Assembly (NCBI GenBank): GCA_027435495.1
Contig: DAHZZC010000319.1
Location: 1 to 10,301, forward strand
Length of the DNA stretch: 10,301 bases
Source of the DNA: Planctomycetales bacterium
GTDB lineage: Bacteria; Planctomycetota; Planctomycetia; Isosphaerales; Isosphaeraceae
Direction of reading: 5' to 3'
A program made the translations under genes and the position numbers. Position 1 is the first letter of the stretch, and every line of letters starts with the position of its first letter. Below the pieces are notes generated by a model. The model ran no database searches and was not told the origin of the DNA. It worked only from the letters and a program-made list of their open reading frames with translations. This document shows positions 1-7,585 of the stretch, piece after piece.

Positions 1-1194
1 CGCAACATCATCTCGGGTAACCAATCGAACGGCCTCTGGCTCACCTCAGGCGCCTCGTCCGAGGTCATCGAGGGCAACTTCATCGGCACCGACGTCTCCG
101 GCACGTACGCCATCCCGAACAGCAACGACGGCGTGTTGATCAACGCCGGTTCGTCCAACAATTTGATCGGCGGGACCGCCGCCGGCGCGGGCAACGTCAT
201 CTCGGGCAACACGAACGCGGGCGTGACCTTCTCCGACTCCGGCACGGCGTACAACGCCGTCTACGGCAACTACATCGGCACCGACGTCACCGGGAATGCC
301 GCCCTGGGCAATCACTACGGCATTCAGGTCTACTACGGAGCGTCGGACAACACAATTGGCACCGCCTCGGGCCGGAACGTGATCTCGGGCAACGGCTGGG
401 ACGGCGTCCAGCTCTTCTACGGCGGCACCAGCAACAACACGGTTCAGTACGATAACATCGGTACCAACGCCGCCGGAACCGCCTCCGTGGCCAACGGCGG
501 GAGTGGTGTGGCCATCGCCGGGTCGGCGAACAACAATTTCGTCCAGTACAGCCTGATCTCGGGCAATACGTATGACGGCGTCTATGTCAGCGATCCCGGA
601 ACGACCAACAACTGGATCTATGTGGACGACATCGGCACCGGCCCAGGCGGCTTCGGCTCGGTCTCCAACGGGACGAACGGCGTGGTCATCCAGTCGTATG
701 CGTCCTCGAACAGCGTCGAGTACTCCACCATCTCGGGCAACCTTGAGGATGGCGTGCTGGTCCAGGGCTCCGGAACCAACAACAACGCCGTGAACTTCAA
801 CAACATCGGCGTCAACGCCGCAGTGTCCGAGGTCGTTCTCCCGACGGGCCGGCCCTATAGCAACTTCATCGGCGTGGAGGTCTCCAACAACGCCAACGGG
901 ACCGACGTGGCCGGCAATAACATCTCGGGGAACGCTGTCGGCGTACAACTCGACGGCGCGGCCACGGGAACCTCGGTCCTCAATAACGCGATCGGGACCG
1001 TCACCTTCAGCGTCGCCGGCGGGACGTACGGTAACTCTCAGTACGACGTCTATGTCATCGGGTCTTCGGGCAACAACATCGACGACAACACGATCGCCAA
1101 CGCCGGCGTCGTGGGGATCCTCTTCCAGGGCTCGCCCAACCAGGACGGCGGCCACAACACCTTCATCAACAATCGGACGAACGAGCAGTCGTGA
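1..1194 (+). CDS. Parallel beta-helix repeat protein, C-terminal part (5' end outside window)
   Basis: The frame is open from base 1, so the gene begins upstream; the ATG at 133 is internal to the repeats and is not the start. The 397 visible residues are rich in Asn, Gly, Ser and Thr and carry two alternating motifs. One is (N)xISGN, with its Ser codon at 13, 202, 385, 559, 733 and 925. The other is IGT(D/N), with its Ile codon at 82, 274, 457, 631, 805 and 991. The period is therefore 58-64 residues. Such Asn-rich repeats are typical of right-handed parallel beta-helix surface or secreted proteins (pectate-lyase-like fold). The IGTD motif weakens towards the C-terminus (IGTN, IGTG, IGVN, IGTV). 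No cell-wall anchor, transmembrane segment or sorting tail is visible at the end, which reads NNRTNEQS. I see no catalytic residues, so the role could be structural, adhesive or carbohydrate-binding. A terminator follows at 1270-1321. Confidence 0.85.
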   Translation, partial: RNIISGNQSNGLWLTSGASSEVIEGNFIGTDVSGTYAIPNSNDGVLINAGSSNNLIGGTAAGAGNVISGNTNAGVTFSDSGTAYNAVYGNYIGTDVTGNAALGNHYGIQVYYGASDNTIGTASGRNVISGNGWDGVQLFYGGTSNNTVQYDNIGTNAAGTASVANGGSGVAIAGSANNNFVQYSLISGNTYDGVYVSDPGTTNNWIYVDDIGTGPGGFGSVSNGTNGVVIQSYASSNSVEYSTISGNLEDGVLVQGSGTNNNAVNFNNIGVNAAVSEVVLPTGRPYSNFIGVEVSNNANGTDVAGNNISGNAVGVQLDGAATGTSVLNNAIGTVTFSVAGGTYGNSQYDVYVIGSSGNNIDDNTIANAGVVGILFQGSPNQDGGHNTFINNRTNEQS

Positions 1195-1269
1195 TCCAAC
1201 GCCGGCTCGCATCGGCATCGGGCGTCGCCCGGTGCCGGCCGCGGCCCGGGGAATGACGGACGAGCGAAC

Positions 1270-1321
1270 GGCCGGGGACGGCGCCGAGGTTCACCTCGAC
1301 GCCGTCTCCGGCCTTTGTTTT
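1270..1321 (+). terminator. Intrinsic terminator of the beta-helix gene
   Basis: A 20-base left arm (1270-1289) and a 20-base right arm (1294-1313) pair around the 4-base loop TTCA, with one C-A mismatch and one G-T wobble. The stem is followed directly by TTTGTTTT (1314-1321). The T-run lies on the plus-strand side, so it fits the beta-helix gene, whose stop is 75 bases upstream. The oppositely oriented gene ends 41 bases from the hairpin. On that strand the stem is followed by a GC-rich sequence without a T-run, so it could at most help weakly there. Confidence 0.85.
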
Positions 1322-1354
1322 GGCGGACAGGGATCGTACCAGCGGGCTTGTGCC

Positions 1355-3952
1355 TCAGCGTCGGATCGCTCGGAGCCGCGCCAGCCCGGTCATGGGTTTG
1401 GCGCTGAAGGTCAGCATTACGGGCTGGGTCGTCGACGCCGCCGGCTGGCTCAGCACGAACTGGTACTGGTTGATGATCGCGGTCGCGGCCAGGTTCGTCC
1501 CGGGCTTGATCCCTGGCCCCGAAACATAAGCTCCCACCACCGAGTTTGCCGGGTCGTTCGCCGAGAGCTGGTTGTAGACCGTCGGGTCCTGGAGCGAGAT
1601 CACCGACTCCGTCGTCCCCTGCGGGGTCGTCACCTGCGAGATCGTCGCCAGGCTCGTGACCGTTCCCCACTGTGCACTCGCGCCCCATTCCGAGGAATTG
1701 GGCAGCCCCTTCAATCCGCCCACTGCCACCGAGAGCGTGCTCGTCCCGTTCGCTCCCACGTCGGCCGTGTCGTCGTCGAACGAGAAACCATACCCCGAGA
1801 GCCCCAGCTCCTTGTGGACGAACCAGACGTATGGGTCGAGGTTGTACACATTGTAGCTCTGGCCGCTTGTTGCTACCGCCGGATCCGGATACCACTTCGA
1901 CTCGGGCGTCGTCGTGAAATTCGCGACGCCTCGGAGCGCCGATTTCACCAGATCACGCACGTTCGCCGAAATATTGACATAGTTGGTCGGAGTGGCGGTC
2001 GGCAAGAAGCCCACGTTCCCGCCGATCGAGTTGCCGACCACCTCCATCGACCCCGGCAGCGCGGGCACCCGGCGTCCCGCGGTGCTGAAGACGCTCAGCA
2101 CCTCGTACACTGTCGCCGCGAATGCCTTTGCATCCGCCTGATGCGCCGATACAAATGAGAGCGGGATATTTTGCGTCTCTCCGGCGTATGCGATCGGCGG
2201 CGGCGGCGAGAAGGTCAGGTTCATCGGCGTCGGGGCCGACACTCCTGGCACCTGGGCACTCAGGTAGTACGTCATCACCCCGTTCACATCCGCGATCTTC
2301 AGGATGGTCGTCAGCGCATTGATCCCGCCGCCGGTCACCTGCATTCCCACCGCCAGTTGCGGCTCTGGCGTCGCGAAGGTCAGGACCCGGTAATCGTTCG
2401 CCTTGTTGTCCGTGTCGCTCGAGACGTTCGCCGCGAGTGTCTGCGGCGCCACGCCCTGGAAGAGCGACTGATAGTAGCTCGCCCACGAGTACCAGAGGTT
2501 GGTCAACTGGGTCGCATACGGATCCGACGCGGGGTTGAAGAACACGAACGTCTCGGGTGTTCCGTCAGGGATGTTCGGGCTCTCGCTCAGGGTGACTGTC
2601 CGCGTTGCCACGTCGACGCTCTGGATCACCCCCACCGCGGCCCCGTTGGCCGTCACCGACATCCCCGGCTGCAACCCTTGCAGGACCTGGTCGATTCCGG
2701 GGACCGCCACGAGGACGGCCTGGTTCGGCGCGACGAAGTTGCCGCCGAGTGCGTACTGGATCGGCCCGGTCCCGCCGCTGGAAAGCATCCAGTGATTGTT
2801 CGGGCCGTACGGCTGGTCGTACGACGACCGGATCCCCGCCAGCGGGCTCTCGAAGAGGATATTGGCACCGCCCGGAATCCGGATCCCCGCCTGTGGATTC
2901 GAGGCACCGTCACTCGGGTTGAAGTACGTCGGCCAGCCCCGGCCTCCGAAATAGGTCCCCAATCCGTTCGCCTTCGTGTGACTGGTGAACTTCTCGATCG
3001 CCGCCTGAAGGCTCCCGGCCCCCAGATACGACTGTCGCGCCCCGATCCAGCCGTAATCCTTCACCACGTTTGTGTTGGGCACCGGAACACCCGTCGCCTC
3101 CATCGCGACCGGTAGCAACAGGTGATCGACATACGAGACGTCGTAATTGATCAGCGTGACGAGCTGAGAGGGATCGATGGCCTTGACGTCTTCCGAGACC
3201 TTCGTCAAAAACGCCGCGTCCCGAATGGTGAACTCGATTAATTGCGCCGGCGCGTCGGAGCCCGGTCCGACCCCGGCGTTCGGGTCGCTGGTGTGATAGA
3301 ACATCACGATCCCGTTGCCGTTGCTGCTGCTCGCCGCGTTCTCGACGTAACGCGCTGTGTTCGTCCCGTCGAGGTTCTTGTAGAAGAAGAAGAAGGGATT
3401 GGTGACCGGACTGGCCTTGCTCGTGTTCGGGTCGGTCGGCAGGAAGTGGCTGGCGTCCGTCGCGATTGCGGCCCGCCCCGAATCCCAGAACACGAGGGGG
3501 ACGTTGATCGTGATCGAATGTCCGGCCTCCAGGCCCATGTAATCGAGGCCGTTCTGTGTGTATCCGATGTACGCCCGGTATTGCTGCCCGTGGGCGTCGA
3601 ACGGATCGTAATACCCGCCCGTCGTCGACTGCCCGGTGTTCGGGTCGTACAGGAACGGGTAGATCGTGTGCTTCGTGTTGTTGTACAGCGTGATCTGCTT
3701 GACCGGCACGTTCCCGACTGTCGCGTTGCCCGTGAAGAGCACGGCGCCGAGGCTGCTCACCGTGTTGTACGTTCCCGGAGAGCCCGGCGGCGCCAGCGGC
3801 ATTTGTACCCCTGCCGTCGCCAGCAGTTCGCGCCCCTCCAGCGTTGTGACCTCGGCGACGAGCCTCGACGTCGTCCGGCGCTCTCGACTCGCCAATCGCG
3901 GCCGAAGCGGACGCCTGAACCATCCGCCCGCAACAGACCTGGGGTTGATCAT
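1355..3952 (-). CDS. Secreted GH64/thaumatin-like beta-1,3-glucanase-related protein with inserted beta-rich modules
   Basis: The predicted product has 865 residues. Residues 1-37 are basic and lead into LEGRELLA (38-45), an N-terminal signature common on secreted planctomycete proteins; there is no classical hydrophobic signal peptide. Residues about 84-160 (ITLYNNTKHTIYPFLY, later VPLVFWDSGR) and 271-284 (DVSYVDHLLLPVAM) recall the GH64/thaumatin-like superfamily. So does residues 704-728 (NLDPYVWFVHKELG, then GYGFSFDDD), where GH64 enzymes have an HxxxxGxxYAFPYDD-like region. Three diverged copies of a module with the pattern VGxxVxGxGI...T...I...Y.LS...LTF lie at about 425-480, 533-585 and 805-850. 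Two of them interrupt the glucanase-like region and the third follows it. If active it would cleave beta-1,3-glucan outside the cytoplasm, but I could not place the catalytic Glu and Asp, so activity is unproven. ATG at 3952 is the only start that includes the basic leader; the SD sequence is poor. The gene faces the beta-helix gene tail to tail. Confidence 0.72.
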   Translation of the reverse strand: MINPRSVAGGWFRRPLRPRLASRERRTTSRLVAEVTTLEGRELLATAGVQMPLAPPGSPGTYNTVSSLGAVLFTGNATVGNVPVKQITLYNNTKHTIYPFLYDPNTGQSTTGGYYDPFDAHGQQYRAYIGYTQNGLDYMGLEAGHSITINVPLVFWDSGRAAIATDASHFLPTDPNTSKASPVTNPFFFFYKNLDGTNTARYVENAASSSNGNGIVMFYHTSDPNAGVGPGSDAPAQLIEFTIRDAAFLTKVSEDVKAIDPSQLVTLINYDVSYVDHLLLPVAMEATGVPVPNTNVVKDYGWIGARQSYLGAGSLQAAIEKFTSHTKANGLGTYFGGRGWPTYFNPSDGASNPQAGIRIPGGANILFESPLAGIRSSYDQPYGPNNHWMLSSGGTGPIQYALGGNFVAPNQAVLVAVPGIDQVLQGLQPGMSVTANGAAVGVIQSVDVATRTVTLSESPNIPDGTPETFVFFNPASDPYATQLTNLWYSWASYYQSLFQGVAPQTLAANVSSDTDNKANDYRVLTFATPEPQLAVGMQVTGGGINALTTILKIADVNGVMTYYLSAQVPGVSAPTPMNLTFSPPPPIAYAGETQNIPLSFVSAHQADAKAFAATVYEVLSVFSTAGRRVPALPGSMEVVGNSIGGNVGFLPTATPTNYVNISANVRDLVKSALRGVANFTTTPESKWYPDPAVATSGQSYNVYNLDPYVWFVHKELGLSGYGFSFDDDTADVGANGTSTLSVAVGGLKGLPNSSEWGASAQWGTVTSLATISQVTTPQGTTESVISLQDPTVYNQLSANDPANSVVGAYVSGPGIKPGTNLAATAIINQYQFVLSQPAASTTQPVMLTFSAKPMTGLARLRAIRR

Positions 3953-4200
3953 GGTGTCGAAATCCTGGGAATTCGGGCCGCCGCTGGACGATCCTGTTCA
4001 AGATCCTCATGAGTCCGATCATTCGATAGATAATCCATTCGTCAAGATTCAGCAACGATGGCCTGGAGGATCGCGTCCGGCGATTGACCTTGCCGATGCG
4101 CGCTGGCTTGCCCACGATGTGAAGTCGACGCCCGAGTCGGGCCGGCACGATGGGAAGGCTGGCCGCCTCGGCGCGACCCTGCAATCCGGGACCGGCATCC
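3953..4200. other. Divergent intergenic region
   Basis: These 248 bases lie between the leftward GH64-like gene and the rightward M13 peptidase gene and must hold the promoters of both. An AT-richer patch lies at about 4000-4060 in otherwise GC-rich DNA. I see no small gene, RNA or clear operator, and no convincing plus-strand -35/-10 pair for the peptidase. An in-frame ATG at 4150 would lengthen the peptidase by 17 residues, but the signal peptide argues for the start at 4201. Confidence 0.5.
4018..4045 (-). promoter_or_regulatory. Possible promoter for the GH64-like gene
   Basis: On the minus strand TTGACG (4045-4040) and AATGAT (4023-4018) are separated by 16 bases, about 65 bases before the ATG at 3952. 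They match the sigma-70 boxes at 5 of 6 and 4 of 6 positions. The patch is the most AT-rich part of the divergent region. Planctomycete promoters are poorly defined, so this is only a candidate. Confidence 0.2.
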
Positions 4201-6231
4201 ATGAGAATTTCGACAGGGAAAGCCACGCTCGCGGCGGTGCTGGCCGCGGGCCTGCTGGCCACTGCCTCCGCTGCCGACCGCGACCTCCGCTCGGGTATCA
4301 CGAAGGATGGGATCGACGCAAAGGTTCGCCCTCAGGACGATCTCTTCCGCCACGTCAACGGTGCCTGGATCGCCCGCGCGACGATCCCCGCCGAGTACGG
4401 CCAGTTCGGCAGCTTCATGGAACTGCGCGACAACGCCCTGAAGGACCTTCGGGCCATCATTGAAGACGCCGCGAAGCAGGACGCTCCCACCGGCTCCGAC
4501 GCCCGCAAGATCGGCGACCTCTATAACGCCTTCGTCGACGAGGATCGCGCCGAGAAGCTCGGCATCGAACCGATTCAAGCCGACCTCGCGAAGATCGATG
4601 CCGTCTCCGACCGAACCGCCCTGCTCCGCCTGATCGCCGGGCTCGAGCGTGAGGGCGTCGGCGGACCGTTCCGCTTCTACGTCTCGCCCGACGCCAAGCA
4701 GTCCGACCGGCAGACGATCTACCTCAACCAGGGCGGCCTCTCGCTCCCCGACGAATCGTATTATCGCGACGCACAGTACAAGGAGATCCGCGAGGCGTTT
4801 GTCGAGCACGTCACGAAGATGTTTGAGCTGGCCGGGCGCAAGGACCCCGCCGGCTCGGCGAAGCAGGTGATGGAGCTCGAAACCCGGCTGGCGAAGCACC
4901 ACTGGGACCGCGTGAAGAGCCGGAACCAGACCCTCGCTTACAACAAGAAAGATCGCGCTGCGCTCGATGCCCTGACCCCGGGCCTCGACTGGTCGGTCTA
5001 CTTCGAGGGGGTCGGCGCCAAGGAGATCGCCGAGGTGATCGTCCGCCAGCCCGACTACTTCCAGGCGATGGCGAAGGCGTATCAGGAGATCCCGCTCGAC
5101 CAGTGGAAGACCTGGCTGGCCTGGCACGTCCTTGACGGCGCCGCCGGCTACCTCAACAAGGCGATCGTCGATGAGGATTTCGCCTTTGCGAGCAAGCTCA
5201 CCGGCGCCACCGAGCTTCCCCCGCGATGGAAGCGCGGAGTGCAGGTCGTCGAGGGCGCGCTGGGCGAGTCCGCGGGCAAGCTCTATGTCGCGAAGCACTT
5301 CCCGCCGGCCGCGAAGGTCCGGATGCAGCAGCTCGTCAACAACCTGATCGAGGCCTACCGCCGCGATATTCAGTCGCTCGACTGGATGAGTCCCGAGACC
5401 AAGAAGAAGGCGCTCGAGAAGCTGGCGAAGTTCACGCCCAAGATTGGCTATCCCGACAAGTGGCGTGATTACTCGAAGCTGGAAATCCGCCGCAACGACC
5501 TGGTCGGCAACATGCGCCGGGCCAACGCCTTCGAGTTCAACCGCGACCTGGCGAAGCTGGGCAAGCCGGTCGATCGCTCGGAATGGGGGATGACGCCGCA
5601 GACGGTCAATGCCTATTACAACCCGCTCTTCAACGAGATTGTCTTCCCGGCCGCGATCTTGCAGTCGCCGTTCTTCGACATGAAGGCCGACGACGCGGTG
5701 AACTATGGCGGGATCGGCGCGGTGATCGGCCACGAGATCGGCCACGGCTTCGACGATCAGGGCTCGAAGTACGACGGCGACGGCAACATGAAGAACTGGT
5801 GGACCGACGCCGACCGCGGCGAGTTCGAGAAGCGTGCGAAGATGCTGATCGAGCAATACAACGGCTTCTCGCCAGCGCAGCTTCCGGGCAAGCACGTCAA
5901 CGGGGCCCTGACGATCGGTGAGAACATCGGCGACCTCGGCGGCCTGACGATCGCCTACAAGGCGTATAAAATCGCGTGTGGCGACAGTCCGGCGCCGGTG
6001 CTCGACGGTCTGACGGGCGACCAGCGATTCTTCATCGGCTGGGCGCAGGTCTGGCGGACCAAGTTCCGCGACGCCGAGTTGCTCCGCCGACTCACCATCG
6101 ACCCGCACTCGCCGGCCGAGTTCCGGTGCAACGGCGTTGTCCGGAACCTCCCCGAGTTCTACGAGGCGTTCGGGGTGAAGGACGGCGACAAGCTCTGGCT
6201 CCCGCCCGATCAGCGCGTCCGGATCTGGTAA
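4201..6231 (+). CDS. M13 family zinc endopeptidase (PepO/neprilysin-like), exported
   Basis: This is a zinc metalloendopeptidase of family M13, which cleaves small peptides outside the cytoplasm. From the ATG at 4201 the protein has 676 residues, normal for bacterial members. It begins with a signal peptide: positively charged MRISTGK, a hydrophobic core to about residue 20, and an ASA cleavage site at 22-24. The N-terminal M13 domain shows DDLFRHVNGAW. Every key catalytic feature is present: NAYYNP (470-475, substrate backbone binding), HEIGH (H511, E512, H515), GENIGD with the third zinc ligand E574 and D578, and DPHSPAEFR with H636 and R642. The spacing of the last pair equals that of neprilysin H711/R717. 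The protein ends in RVRIW, as is usual in the family. It should be active. The alternative start at 4150 puts a charged, proline-containing stretch before the signal peptide and is less likely. The cytochrome gene starts 13 bases after the stop. Confidence 0.95.
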   Translation: MRISTGKATLAAVLAAGLLATASAADRDLRSGITKDGIDAKVRPQDDLFRHVNGAWIARATIPAEYGQFGSFMELRDNALKDLRAIIEDAAKQDAPTGSDARKIGDLYNAFVDEDRAEKLGIEPIQADLAKIDAVSDRTALLRLIAGLEREGVGGPFRFYVSPDAKQSDRQTIYLNQGGLSLPDESYYRDAQYKEIREAFVEHVTKMFELAGRKDPAGSAKQVMELETRLAKHHWDRVKSRNQTLAYNKKDRAALDALTPGLDWSVYFEGVGAKEIAEVIVRQPDYFQAMAKAYQEIPLDQWKTWLAWHVLDGAAGYLNKAIVDEDFAFASKLTGATELPPRWKRGVQVVEGALGESAGKLYVAKHFPPAAKVRMQQLVNNLIEAYRRDIQSLDWMSPETKKKALEKLAKFTPKIGYPDKWRDYSKLEIRRNDLVGNMRRANAFEFNRDLAKLGKPVDRSEWGMTPQTVNAYYNPLFNEIVFPAAILQSPFFDMKADDAVNYGGIGAVIGHEIGHGFDDQGSKYDGDGNMKNWWTDADRGEFEKRAKMLIEQYNGFSPAQLPGKHVNGALTIGENIGDLGGLTIAYKAYKIACGDSPAPVLDGLTGDQRFFIGWAQVWRTKFRDAELLRRLTIDPHSPAEFRCNGVVRNLPEFYEAFGVKDGDKLWLPPDQRVRIW

Positions 6232-6244
6232 ACGGTGACGATCC

Positions 6245-7489
6245 ATGAGCACGGACGATCGGGCACGAATGGCGGGATCGTCGCGCCGGGGCCGGCTTGT
6301 GGCCGGGTCGGCGCTGGCGATCGTTCTGGCGCTGGCGGCCTGGACGCTCTTCGGTCCGGATCGAGTCCGTCGCGGTCGGGTCTCGGGGGTGAAGCTCCTG
6401 GGGCTCGACCGACCGTTTCCGGAGGCGGGACGGTATCCGGGCGATCCGTACGTCGGCTCCCTGGTGTGCGCGGAGTGTCATCCGGGCGAGTCGGCCACGC
6501 ACGCCGGATCGGGCCACGCACGTACCTTGCGCCCGGCCGGAGACCGCGAACTGGCTCGCCAACTCGACGGGATGAACGTCGAGGATCCCGAGCGCCCGGG
6601 CGTCCACTGGCGGTACGGCTACCGCGAGGGCGACCTGCACGTCGAGCGGACAGAGGGCGGGCGCGTTGAGGACCTGGTGATTCAGTACGCCTTCGGGTCA
6701 GGGCATCACGCGACCACGTTTCTGACGGTCGTTGATCCTGCGTTCCCGGAGGTGCTGGAGCACCGGTTAACCTACTTCGCCCGCGAGCAGTCGATGGGGC
6801 TGACACCCGGCCATCGCGCGGGGGTCGGGATGGCGGGGGTCGGCGAGCGGGGCGGAGCCCTGATCGGCGACGACGCCCGAAACTGCTTCGGCTGCCACAC
6901 CACGCAGATCTCCTCGCCACCGGGCCGGTCGATCGATGCCTCCACGATGATCCCGACCGTCTCGTGCGAGCGATGCCACGGGCCGGGACGGGCGCACGTC
7001 GAGGCGGCCCGACGTGGGTCGCAGGCCGGTTCGCCCGAGCTTCGGCTCCCGTTTGGCCCGGGGCGTTACTCGACCGATGCCCTGCTCCGCCTCTGTGGAG
7101 ACTGCCACCGCCATCCCTCGAAGATCGACCCCTCGCGGATTCGACCCGACAACCCGAACCTGGCGCGGTTCCAGCCGGTCGGTCTGCTTCAGTCGCGTTG
7201 CCTGATCGAGAGCGGCGGTGGTCTCGATTGCGTGACCTGCCACGACCCGCACGCGCGGGCCTCGTCCGACCACGCGAACTACCGGGCCGTTTGCGTCTCC
7301 TGCCACGCCGAGCCCGATGGCGGCTGCCCGAAGGCTCCGAGCGGCGACTGCATCGGATGCCACATGCCCCGGCTCGACGCCGGCCAGCACGTCCTCTTCA
7401 CCGACCACTGGATCCGGGCCACGCGCCCCGAGATGCGACAGCCTCCGCCGCCCGAACTTCGCCCCGACCTCCGGCGCCTCGGTCGTTGA
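6245..7489 (+). CDS. Membrane-anchored seven-haem cytochrome c (cytochrome c554-like)
   Basis: This 414-residue protein has seven CxxCH haem-binding motifs: CAECH (75-79), CFGCH (214-218), CERCH (241-245), CGDCH (284-288), CVTCH (329-333), CVSCH (350-354) and CIGCH (369-373). A single hydrophobic segment at about residues 18-36, after a basic N-terminus (RRGR), is a signal anchor or uncleaved signal; the haem part would lie on the outer face of the membrane. The arrangement NCFGCHTT...CERCHGPGRAHVE...CVTCHDPH...CIGCHMPR...FTDHWIR is that of the cytochrome c554-like proteins, often joined to TPR repeats. Here the chain stops 30 residues after the start of FTDHWIR and carries no TPR. About 135 residues between haems 1 and 2 are haem-free. 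The role is presumably electron transfer; partner and substrate are unknown. ATG 6245 has a GGTGA ribosome-binding sequence at 6235-6239 and lies 13 bases after the peptidase stop, so co-transcription is likely. Confidence 0.9.
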   Translation: MSTDDRARMAGSSRRGRLVAGSALAIVLALAAWTLFGPDRVRRGRVSGVKLLGLDRPFPEAGRYPGDPYVGSLVCAECHPGESATHAGSGHARTLRPAGDRELARQLDGMNVEDPERPGVHWRYGYREGDLHVERTEGGRVEDLVIQYAFGSGHHATTFLTVVDPAFPEVLEHRLTYFAREQSMGLTPGHRAGVGMAGVGERGGALIGDDARNCFGCHTTQISSPPGRSIDASTMIPTVSCERCHGPGRAHVEAARRGSQAGSPELRLPFGPGRYSTDALLRLCGDCHRHPSKIDPSRIRPDNPNLARFQPVGLLQSRCLIESGGGLDCVTCHDPHARASSDHANYRAVCVSCHAEPDGGCPKAPSGDCIGCHMPRLDAGQHVLFTDHWIRATRPEMRQPPPPELRPDLRRLGR

Positions 7490-7571
7490 AGCACCCGATG
7501 GCGGCTGCCGGTCCGTTGCGATACGATCTCGCGTCGGGATGGGCGCGCAGGTCGCGTGCCCACCTGAATCC

Positions 7572-7577
7572 AGGAGG
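7572..7577 (+). promoter_or_regulatory. Strong Shine-Dalgarno AGGAGG of the epimerase-like gene
   Basis: A perfect AGGAGG lies 8 bases before the ATG at 7586. It fixes that start over the internal ATG at 7619 (residue 12), which directly precedes the twin-arginine motif. The 96-base gap 7490-7585 shows no clear terminator hairpin, so read-through from the cytochrome gene is possible. Confidence 0.8.
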
Positions 7578-7585
7578 TTCCTCGC

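Noticed and set aside
46..1218. 390-codon reading frame on the minus strand
   Set aside because: It is antisense to the beta-helix gene; its Val/Asp/Gly-rich product simply mirrors the repeats of the sense strand in GC-rich DNA.
4150..4200. Earlier ATG for the M13 peptidase
   Set aside because: It would place 17 residues before a well-formed signal peptide that begins at 4201.
2910..4301. 463-codon minus-strand frame overlapping the start of the GH64-like gene
   Set aside because: Its product is Arg/Gly/His-rich without domains, and the other frame carries the LEGRELLA leader and glucanase-like motifs.
4042..6252. 736-codon reading frame on the minus strand
   Set aside because: It covers the M13 peptidase gene, all of whose catalytic motifs are intact on the plus strand. 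The antisense product is low-complexity Leu/Val/Arg/Asp-rich and has no recognisable domain.
7490..7585. Possible promoter before the epimerase-like gene (TACGAT at 7522-7527)
   Set aside because: It matches a -10 box at only 4 of 6 positions and no -35 element lies at the right distance.
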